Assembly (NCBI GenBank): GCA_036512955.1
Contig: DATBZX010000062.1
Span: 1 to 5,471 of the forward strand
Direction: 5' to 3'
Length of the DNA stretch: 5,471 bases
DNA from: DASRAA01 sp036512955
GTDB lineage: Bacteria; Acidobacteriota; Terriglobia; Terriglobales; Acidobacteriaceae
The stretch's first letter is position 1. Every line of letters begins with the position of its first letter. The position numbers were made by a program, and so were the translations under genes. The notes beneath the pieces are model-generated. The model saw only the letters and a list, made by a program, of their open reading frames with translations, made no database searches and was not told the origin of the DNA. Below, piece after piece: positions 1 to 5,471 of the stretch.

Positions 1-36
1 TTATCGCCCGCATAACTAGAAGTTGTCGGCGTCTTT

Positions 37-50
37 TTGATTGTCATCAA
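37..50. promoter_or_regulatory. Possible operator-like dyad upstream of the permease
   Basis: A short inverted repeat, TTGAT-TGTC-ATCAA, has perfect 5-base arms around a 4-base spacer and lies about 100 bases upstream of the permease start. Such a dyad could bind a dimeric regulator. Arms this short also arise by chance, and no regulator gene is next to it. TTGTCA at 41-46 resembles a -35 hexamer, but no acceptable -10 follows at 15-19 bases, so no promoter is called. Confidence 0.15.
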
Positions 51-142
51 CCAAAATATGCGTTGGACGGCTCACTCTGCGTCCGCTAGTTTTTAGTTCA
101 CTGGCGAAGCTGCCGGGACATTTTCGATCGATGCAAAGGTAA

Positions 143-148
143 AAGGAG
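143..148 (+). promoter_or_regulatory. Shine-Dalgarno site of the APC permease
   Basis: AAGGAG lies five bases before the ATG at 154. It is the clearest ribosome binding site on the plus strand here and supports 154 as the permease start. The phosphatase and kinase genes downstream have much weaker sites. Confidence 0.8.
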
Positions 149-153
149 AATTT

Positions 154-1965
154 ATGGCGGAGAATACCCCAGTCGAAATGAAAGCAACCCTGGGACTCAC
201 AGGGTTGACCATGAACGCCATGGCGCTCATCGCACCGGGCGCATTTCTGTGGCTCACATTCTTCATCCAGGCAACGACCGGAGTGACCGCGCCGTCGATG
301 TGGCTCGGCATCATCGTCGCGCTGGCGCTCTGCCTGGCGACCGCCGTCTGCTACGCGGAACTAGCAAAGCTGTATCCCGGAACCGGCAGCTCCTATTACT
401 TTGCCGAACAGTCCTTCCTGAACCACGACAAAGCGTGGCGCTATGCCCGGCTTTCCAAGTTTATCGTCGGATGGGCCTCCCACCTCTACTACTGGATTTA
501 TCCCGGAGTGATGGTGGCGGTGATGGGCATCCTCTGCGGATACCTGGTCGGAACCATCTGGCCGAACTTCATGAGCGCCTCGAACCCTGGTATCGCGTTC
601 ATGATGGTGGTCGCGGTCGTGTTCTCGTTCGCGGTGGCGTATATCGCTCATCGCGGAGTCACCGGTTCTACAGCGGTCAACATCGCAATCAACGTCATTC
701 AGATCGCGGCGCTGGTTCTGTTCGCGGTGTTGGCACTGGGCTACCGCATGAACCATCCACCGGGAAGCATCGCCTACCAGTTCGATTCAGTGTCGGGCGA
801 AGCTTACACGTACGAATTCCTCACCACGAAGACCGTCGCCAACGGGCAGGAGACTGAGACCATCGTTCGCGACTCGGCTGGGGTGGTACCGCAGCCCAAG
901 TTGGACGCTGCCGGCAATCCCGTGCCTTTCCGCATCAGCTATCCCGAAAAGGACAGCTCGGGCGCGTTCCTGTCGCATCCCACTGCCAAGTCGGTCATCA
1001 GTCCGCACAACTGGGGCTGGGTCTTCATTCAGGCAACGGTCGCCATCCTGATCCTGGTCGGATTCGAATCGGTGACGGCCATGGGTGGTGAAGCCAGGAA
1101 CGCCAAGCGCGACATCCCCATCGCGGTGATCGTGTCGCTCCTGGTGCAGGGGTTGTTCTGTTACCTCTTCGAGTATTTCTCGGCGAACTACTTCCTCAAT
1201 AGCGGTTATTCGATGGCAAGCGCGTCGGCTTCCGCAGCGCCTATCGGCGACATGATGGTCGTGGTAGGTGATGCGCTGCTGGGACCAGGAAAAGGCCGGA
1301 TCTTCATGCTGTGCGAGGCCTTCACCGTGTTCCTCGCGTTGATTGGGACCACGCTCTCCTGCATGAACACCGGCGCACGCGTTACCTACGCCATGGGCAA
1401 GGACAAGGAAGCGCCGGAGCACTTCGGCATCTTGCATTCCGACAACCTCAGTCCGCACCGCGCCATCTGGACGCTGGCGGTGATCTCGGCCGTGGTGGGT
1501 TGCATCGCCATCGTGTTCGTGTTCGGCGATGCCGGAGCACCGACAGATGCCGCGATCTCGGCGCTGCCGCACGGCTTCTGGTCGAGCTTCGGATACATCA
1601 GTCACGACCGCGAAGCGGCTATGCCCAACACCCTGCTCACCATGACGCTGGCCTCCAACTTCGGAACGTTCCTGCTGTACGGGCTCAGTTGCATTATCTG
1701 CCTGGTGGGCTACCACAATCATCCCAAGTTCAAGCCGATCCGCCACTTGGTGGTCCCGGTATTTGGACTGGTCGCCAACCTGGCTTGCATGGCGTTCTAT
1801 TTGATCGGACCGTTCATGGGTTACGGCACCAAGAAGGAACCCCTGCTGGCATTGGGAATTGCGCTGGTATGGTTCATCTATGGCGGCATCTACTTCCTCC
1901 GCTCCAGTAAAGCGACCGGGCGGAGCACGCTAATCCAAAGAGGAGTAGCCGCGAGCGTGGTTTAA
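154..1965 (+). CDS. APC superfamily amino acid permease with an enlarged extracytoplasmic loop
   Basis: This 603-residue inner-membrane protein is probably a secondary transporter of amino acids or related amines; the substrate cannot be read from the sequence. About 12 hydrophobic segments are visible, near residues 14-38, 49-68, 104-133, 147-165, 174-197, 288-310, 321-342, 383-406, 438-457, 494-519, 531-552 and 564-582. Family hallmarks are the Gly/Pro-rich break in helix 1 (LIAPGAF, 25-31), the YAELAKLYPGTGSSYYF stretch after helix 2 (67-83), GFESVTAMGGEARNAKRDIP (303-322) at the end of helix 6, and GARVTYAMGKD (407-417) after helix 8. The length exceeds the usual 450-500 residues, largely because of a hydrophilic insert at about 198-286 between helices 5 and 6, predicted to face the periplasm. 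The start is supported by AAGGAG five bases upstream. The gene appears to stand alone, with a hairpin after its stop codon. The family call is firm and the substrate unknown. Confidence 0.93.
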   Translation: MAENTPVEMKATLGLTGLTMNAMALIAPGAFLWLTFFIQATTGVTAPSMWLGIIVALALCLATAVCYAELAKLYPGTGSSYYFAEQSFLNHDKAWRYARLSKFIVGWASHLYYWIYPGVMVAVMGILCGYLVGTIWPNFMSASNPGIAFMMVVAVVFSFAVAYIAHRGVTGSTAVNIAINVIQIAALVLFAVLALGYRMNHPPGSIAYQFDSVSGEAYTYEFLTTKTVANGQETETIVRDSAGVVPQPKLDAAGNPVPFRISYPEKDSSGAFLSHPTAKSVISPHNWGWVFIQATVAILILVGFESVTAMGGEARNAKRDIPIAVIVSLLVQGLFCYLFEYFSANYFLNSGYSMASASASAAPIGDMMVVVGDALLGPGKGRIFMLCEAFTVFLALIGTTLSCMNTGARVTYAMGKDKEAPEHFGILHSDNLSPHRAIWTLAVISAVVGCIAIVFVFGDAGAPTDAAISALPHGFWSSFGYISHDREAAMPNTLLTMTLASNFGTFLLYGLSCIICLVGYHNHPKFKPIRHLVVPVFGLVANLACMAFYLIGPFMGYGTKKEPLLALGIALVWFIYGGIYFLRSSKATGRSTLIQRGVAASVV

Positions 1966-1990
1966 AACCATCGAATCAACAGGAGGCATT

Positions 1991-2014
1991 AGGGGCGGGC
2001 ATGGGCCCGCCCTT
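1991..2014 (+). terminator. GC-rich hairpin after the permease, possible terminator
   Basis: GGGCGGGC (1993-2000) and GCCCGCCC (2005-2012) form a perfect 8-base-pair stem around the loop ATGG. A G-T and an A-T pair at the base (1992/2013 and 1991/2014) can extend it to 10 pairs. It starts 26 bases after the permease stop codon. Only two T residues follow before C and G, so it is not a canonical intrinsic terminator. It may work as a U-tract-poor terminator or as an mRNA 3'-end stabiliser. Confidence 0.5.
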
Positions 2015-2112
2015 CGCCTGCGCGAGTACCAAGATAGAGCCTCCCAGGAGTTGCAACGCGCATCTTAGATTGAAGCACGGTGTAATTCCGAGGCTGCACC
2101 TTTCAGGGCGCT

Positions 2113-2907
2113 ATGCTGGACGTTGAATTTACCCAACTTACGGATCCCGGACGCGTCAGGGAGCAGAACGAGGACTACCTGGGCTACGTGCTGCCGCACG
2201 CTTCCGCGCAATTGCGCTCGCATGGCTGTTTGTTCGCGCTGGCCGATGGAGTGGGCGGGCAACAGAAGGGTGAAGTCGCCTCGCGAGTAGCCGTGGAAAG
2301 CCTGCTGGATGGTTTCGTACGAGCGAAAGAAGGGGAGCCGCACAAGGCTCTGCTTACCCGGCTGGTCCAAACTGCGAACACGCAGGTGTATGAGACGGGC
2401 TCGTCCGGTTCGCGCACCAACATGGCCACAACGCTGGTCGCCTGTGCGCTGCGGTTCGATCGCGCCGTGGTGGCGCATGTCGGAGACTCGCGCTGTTACC
2501 TGATTCGTTCCGGCCAGCCCAAGCAAATCACCAGCGACCATACGGTGGTCAACGAGCAGGCGCGTCTGGGAATACTCTCCGCTCGTGAAGCTGCGGAATC
2601 GACCAACAAGCACTTGCTGAGCCGCTCGGTCGGCAACGACATGTTTGTGGCAGTGGACATCAACGATGTCCAGATACAGAAGGGGGACGTGCTGGTGCTG
2701 TGCTCGGATGGACTGCACGGTCCCGTGCCTGAGTCCGACATCGCGAGTGCGGTCATGCTGAATGAGAATCTACCCAGTGCGGCGGAGAAACTGGTCGCGC
2801 TCGCCAAGCAGCGCGATGGCAGCGACAACATCAGCGTGCAGTTGATACGCGTCCACGACGTCGAGCGCACCGGCATGTACCGAGGCCGGCCGTACAAAAT
2901 CCGGTGA
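2113..2907 (+). CDS. PP2C-family Ser/Thr protein phosphatase (PrpC/PstP/Stp type)
   Basis: This 264-residue, metal-dependent PPM/PP2C phosphatase removes phosphate from Ser/Thr of proteins, typically reversing Hanks-type kinases. The catalytic domain fills the chain. Motifs in order are DPGRVREQNED (11-21), LADGVGG (43-49), MATTLVA (104-110), HVGDSRCYL (122-130), SDHTVV (141-146), LLSRSVG (168-174), LVLCSDGLHG (194-203) and DGSDNISV (235-242). Family knowledge predicts that D45, D199 and D238, with E20 or D21 in the outer shell, hold the two catalytic metal ions; all are present. No signal peptide or membrane segment is visible, so it should be cytoplasmic. The length is typical of bacterial one-domain enzymes. 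The start is fixed by context: an in-frame TAA lies at 2083-2085 and no ATG, GTG or TTG falls between it and 2113. The ribosome binding site is weak (AGGG, 4 bases away). A Ser/Thr kinase follows on the same strand after 202 bases and is the natural antagonist. Confidence 0.95.
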   Translation: MLDVEFTQLTDPGRVREQNEDYLGYVLPHASAQLRSHGCLFALADGVGGQQKGEVASRVAVESLLDGFVRAKEGEPHKALLTRLVQTANTQVYETGSSGSRTNMATTLVACALRFDRAVVAHVGDSRCYLIRSGQPKQITSDHTVVNEQARLGILSAREAAESTNKHLLSRSVGNDMFVAVDINDVQIQKGDVLVLCSDGLHGPVPESDIASAVMLNENLPSAAEKLVALAKQRDGSDNISVQLIRVHDVERTGMYRGRPYKIR

Positions 2908-3109
2908 TCCGAAACCGCACCAACACCCGCGAATTATCAGTGCCCGCGCGACTTCCCTGGAGAATTGCCCGAACAGGTTCTTACTCGCTCCTTATGGAAT
3001 CTTTACGCCGAGTGCCCGGCTTTTCTGGCATGATTGAGTTGCACTCACGATCAACTAGCAATTCCGAGCCGAGCCTCGCATTGCAAAGGAATACCGCAGC
3101 CCGGGAAGC
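2908..3109. other. Spacer between phosphatase and kinase; no firm gene or promoter
   Basis: This 202-base gap holds no recognised RNA, repeat or convincing promoter. An open frame spans it, from a GTG overlapping the phosphatase stop (GTGA, 2904-2907) to a TGA overlapping the kinase start (ATGA, 3110-3113). It would encode 69 residues with no motif that I recognise. By hand count about 57% of its third codon positions are G or C, and it uses TTA, AGA and AGG, so I regard it as probably noncoding. The gap is long enough for the kinase to have its own promoter. Confidence 0.4.
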
Positions 3110-4078
3110 ATGACTCCAGTCCGAACCGACGAACAACTCGACCACTATCGCATTGACCAACTGATTGCGCGCAGCGGGATGGCCTCGATCTATCGCGCTA
3201 CCGACCTGCGCAACGATCGCCAGGTCGCCATCAAGATCCCCCACCCCGAGATGGAGAGCGATCCGCTGTTGTACGACCGCTTCCGTCGCGAGGAAGAGAT
3301 CGGCAAGAACATGGACCATCCTGGCGTGATGAAGGTCTTTACTGACGACCATCGCAGCCAGGTTTACATGGTCATGGAGTGGGTGGACGGACGCCTGCTG
3401 CGCGAGATCCTTAACGAGCAGAAGAAACAGCCGCAGGAACGCGCGATCCGGATCACCACGCGCATTCTGGATGCTTTGCAGTACATTCACGACCACGGCA
3501 TCATTCACCGCGACCTGAAGCCGGAAAATGTCATGGTGGATGCCGACGACAACATCAAGCTTATCGACTTCGGCATCGCATCAGACCTGCATGGCCGCCG
3601 TTTGACGTTCGCCAATCTATCGCAGACGATGGGCACGCCGGATTACATCTCGCCTGAGCAGGTCAAAGGCAAACGAGGCGATGCGCGCAGTGACCTGTAC
3701 GCTGTCGGAGTCATGCTCTATGAAATGCTGACGGGAAGGGTGCCGTTCACGGGAAACAATCCTTTTCTCATCATGAACGACCGGCTGCTGAATAATCCGG
3801 TTCCGCCGCGTGAACTCGATCCCACGATCTCACCGCAGTTGCAGGAAGTGATCTATCGTGCGCTGGAGCGCGATTGGAAGAACCGCTACGCGCGCGCCAG
3901 TGAATTCGCCTGGGACCTCGAGCACCTCGACCAGGTTGGCGTCGCCGATCGCGCCGAAATGCGCAACTGGAAGATCCGGCGCAGCCCGTGGCCGCGGAAA
4001 ATCGCGTTCTACATTGGGCTCGCTCTGATCCCGGTGGTGGTCTTCGGCCTGCTGCTATGGGTGGCCCGGCATAGCTGA
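3110..4078 (+). CDS. Hanks-type Ser/Thr protein kinase with a C-terminal membrane anchor
   Basis: This 322-residue kinase transfers ATP gamma-phosphate to protein Ser/Thr. The domain covers about residues 13-273: the ATP-contacting Lys in VAIK (K42), a helix-C Glu near 61-63, the catalytic loop HRDLKPEN (133-140, D135), the metal-binding DFG (153-155), the activation segment with TMGTPDYISPEQ (173-184), RSDLYAVGVMLYEMLTGRVPF (193-213) and a late Arg (R259). As an RD kinase it is probably activated by phosphorylation of the activation loop, with T173 and T176 as candidates. The Gly-rich loop is unusual: ARSGMASIY (20-28) keeps one Gly where GxGxxG is typical. A basic stretch (288-297) leads into one hydrophobic helix (298-318), and the chain ends four residues later. 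It should therefore be an inner-membrane kinase facing the cytoplasm, without PASTA or other external sensor domains. An in-frame TAG at 3056-3058, with no ATG, GTG or TTG after it, supports this start, although the ribosome binding site is poor. Substrates are unknown. Confidence 0.95.
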   Translation: MTPVRTDEQLDHYRIDQLIARSGMASIYRATDLRNDRQVAIKIPHPEMESDPLLYDRFRREEEIGKNMDHPGVMKVFTDDHRSQVYMVMEWVDGRLLREILNEQKKQPQERAIRITTRILDALQYIHDHGIIHRDLKPENVMVDADDNIKLIDFGIASDLHGRRLTFANLSQTMGTPDYISPEQVKGKRGDARSDLYAVGVMLYEMLTGRVPFTGNNPFLIMNDRLLNNPVPPRELDPTISPQLQEVIYRALERDWKNRYARASEFAWDLEHLDQVGVADRAEMRNWKIRRSPWPRKIAFYIGLALIPVVVFGLLLWVARHS

Positions 4079-4107
4079 GGTAGTTGCAAAACCGCATTAA
4101 TCCCTCA

Positions 4108-5421
4108 CTATCTTTGGATGAACTCGTCGGGATGGAACACGAACTCGGGATAAGCTCCGGTGCCTAGCTCGTAGAGATCCATGCCTTGCCGTTCTCCTTC
4201 GGGCTCGATCCGCTGCGGAGAGATCCGGTTGAGAAGCCAATTGAGCGAATACGAGAGTGGCAATAAGAAGCCCAGCAGGGTTGCGATTCCAATGACCTGC
4301 GCCAGCCATTGCCCAGCGGACGAAGCCTGCCCGGGAAATCGCGCGAACAATCCGGCAGCGAACAACCCCCACAGTCCGGCCACTGCGTGAACCGGAATCG
4401 CGCCTCCGGGATCGTCAACCTTGAGCCACATTTCAAACCACTCGACCGCTAGCGCCACCAGGACGCCAGCGACGAGGCCAATGATCAGGGACGCAGCCGG
4501 TTTGAGAAATGCCGCCGCCGCGCTGCTGGCCACCAAGCCACCGACCCAGCCGTTAGCGCTGATGGAGGCGTCGGGCCTGCCGAAGCGAATGCGCGTGATG
4601 GCGACCGCCATTAGTCCCGCTGCAGCGGCCGATAGAGTCGTATTCACTGCGATCAGCACCACTCGACCAGGCACGACATGGTAGAAGAGCAGCGCACCCG
4701 CGGAGTTCAGGCCTATCCAGCCAAGCCAGGATAGAAAGCATCCGAACACCACGAAGACCAGGCTGTGGCCGGGAATCCCCGTCGGCATGCCTTCGGGTGA
4801 ATATTTATTGAGGCGCGGACCGAGTATCCAGACCATCGACAGCGCAGTCAATCCGCCGACCGCCTGGATGGTTGCGGCGCCGCCGCTGTCGAGAAATCCC
4901 TGACCTAGTCCGTAGTTGACGCCGAGTTGCGCCAGCCACCCTCCGCCCCAAACCCAATGCGCAAAGATCGGAAAGGTGCAGGCGGCAAAAATAGCCGTGG
5001 ACGCACAAATAGAGCCGAGGCGCCAGCGGTCCATTGCGGCGCTTATGGGAATCAAAGCCGCGAGACCGACGGCGAACATCTGCAGCAGCGCCGCGAGCGA
5101 TGCGGGAGAACCGTCGAGTTCGATGCCGCGCAGAAAGAAAGGTTCCGCGGCAATCCAGTTCCACGGCTTGCCGCGCAGCAGTAAAACGTGGGCCGGTCCG
5201 CCGGCAAAACCGTTCCAGGAAAAACCGCAGACCACATAGACGATGGCGGCGACCGAAATCGCACACAGCGAGGCCAGCATGACGTGGGCCGCACTGCGCG
5301 ATCGGCCGAGGCCACTGTTCATCACCGCGAGGCCGGCCATGGCCAGAGGAACCAGCAGAATCGAGAAGAAACAGATTGCGCCGGCCGAAGCGTCGGAGAA
5401 CGCGGGCACGTACAAAGGCAT
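4108..5421 (-). CDS. amt: Divergent Amt/MEP/Rh-family ammonium transporter
   Basis: This 437-residue inner-membrane protein of the ammonium transporter family has about 11 hydrophobic segments and probably works as a trimer, as family members do. Family landmarks are HWVWGGGWLAQLG (155-167), the signature region from L177 to L194, GWIGLN (234-239), NTTLSAAAAGL (260-270), IIGLVAGV (313-320), DDPGGAIPVHAVAGLWG (336-352) and a cytoplasmic tail ERQGMDLYELGTGAY (410-424) matching the Amt consensus. By hand alignment to E. coli AmtB, pore residues D160, W148, F107 and H318 are kept (D178, W158, F116, H345). H168 is replaced by Q186, F215 by L238, F103 by L112 and S219 by G242. Ammonium transport is thus likely but not assured; altered selectivity or a sensing role is possible. 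It converges with the kinase gene, 29 bases between stops. No PII gene is visible, though only 50 bases upstream are shown. A GTG directly before the ATG (5424-5422) is an alternative start adding one residue. Confidence 0.9.
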   Translation of the reverse strand: MPLYVPAFSDASAGAICFFSILLVPLAMAGLAVMNSGLGRSRSAAHVMLASLCAISVAAIVYVVCGFSWNGFAGGPAHVLLLRGKPWNWIAAEPFFLRGIELDGSPASLAALLQMFAVGLAALIPISAAMDRWRLGSICASTAIFAACTFPIFAHWVWGGGWLAQLGVNYGLGQGFLDSGGAATIQAVGGLTALSMVWILGPRLNKYSPEGMPTGIPGHSLVFVVFGCFLSWLGWIGLNSAGALLFYHVVPGRVVLIAVNTTLSAAAAGLMAVAITRIRFGRPDASISANGWVGGLVASSAAAAFLKPAASLIIGLVAGVLVALAVEWFEMWLKVDDPGGAIPVHAVAGLWGLFAAGLFARFPGQASSAGQWLAQVIGIATLLGFLLPLSYSLNWLLNRISPQRIEPEGERQGMDLYELGTGAYPEFVFHPDEFIQR

Positions 5422-5429
5422 CACCGTGT

Positions 5430-5435
5430 CTCCTC
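5430..5435 (-). promoter_or_regulatory. Shine-Dalgarno site of the ammonium transporter
   Basis: Read on the minus strand, GAGGAG lies 8 bases before the ATG at 5421 and 5 bases before the adjacent in-frame GTG at 5424. Both spacings are workable. ATG is preferred because it is the stronger start codon, and the choice changes the product by one residue. Confidence 0.75.
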
Positions 5436-5471
5436 ATTCTGTTGTAAATGAGAGAGAAACAGGAAGAACAA

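Noticed and set aside
787..1746. A long open frame (319 codons) on the minus strand opposite the permease
   Set aside because: It lies entirely inside a clearly identified permease gene. Its product is rich in Arg, His, Asp and Glu with no recognisable domain, as expected of an antisense shadow in G+C-rich DNA. The same holds for the other frames opposite or alongside the four genes.
2041..2050. Palindrome CTCC-CA-GGAG in the permease-phosphatase gap
   Set aside because: The arms are only four bases and do not extend, so this is within chance expectation, and it is too far from the phosphatase start to be its ribosome binding site.
2081..2086. TGTAAT as a -10 hexamer for the phosphatase gene
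   Set aside because: It matches the TATAAT consensus at five of six positions and lies a sensible distance from the start at 2113, but no -35 hexamer is present 15-19 bases upstream. TTGCAA at 2051-2056 would leave a 24-base spacer.
3026..3043. Sigma-54-like promoter before the kinase: TGGCATG followed by TTGCA
   Set aside because: The conserved GG (3027-3028) and GC (3041-3042) are separated by 12 bases, while sigma-54 promoters need 10. The match is likely chance.
4079..4107. Bidirectional terminator between the convergent kinase and amt genes
   Set aside because: The 29 bases between the two stop codons show no inverted repeat or T-run able to form an intrinsic terminator.

Overview
The window carries four complete protein genes and little else: an APC-type amino acid permease (+), a PP2C-type protein phosphatase (+), a membrane-anchored Ser/Thr protein kinase (+), and a divergent ammonium-transporter family protein (-). 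G+C is moderately high, roughly 60% by eye. Hanks-type kinase and PP2C genes, the protein styles and the codon use would fit a soil bacterium such as a member of the Acidobacteriota (Terriglobia). That placement is an impression from family resemblance, not a demonstrated assignment, and no phylogenetic marker gene is present.

Layout: bases 1-153 are a leader with a good Shine-Dalgarno site just before the permease (154-1965). A 147-base gap follows, with a strong GC-rich hairpin (1991-2014) that may terminate permease transcription. The phosphatase (2113-2907) and kinase (3110-4078) lie in tandem, separated by 202 bases. The kinase converges on the transporter gene (4108-5421, minus strand) with only 29 bases between the two stop codons. 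The window ends 50 bases upstream of the transporter start, so its promoter and any partner gene such as a PII (glnK) gene lie mostly outside.

Functionally, the phosphatase and kinase look like an opposing Ser/Thr phosphorylation pair. The phosphatase appears soluble. The kinase is fixed to the inner membrane by one C-terminal helix with almost no external part, so it has no obvious sensor domain. The flanking genes both encode nitrogen-compound transport proteins, but nothing in the sequence shows that the kinase/phosphatase pair acts on them.

The most notable feature is the transporter. It keeps the Amt fold, the conserved pore Asp and the second pore His, but has Gln where the first twin-His residue normally lies, along with changes at the Phe gate and the outer recruitment site. 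It may be a functionally altered Amt subfamily. Otherwise the region looks like ordinary chromosome: I found no mobile elements, CRISPR arrays, tRNAs or rRNAs.
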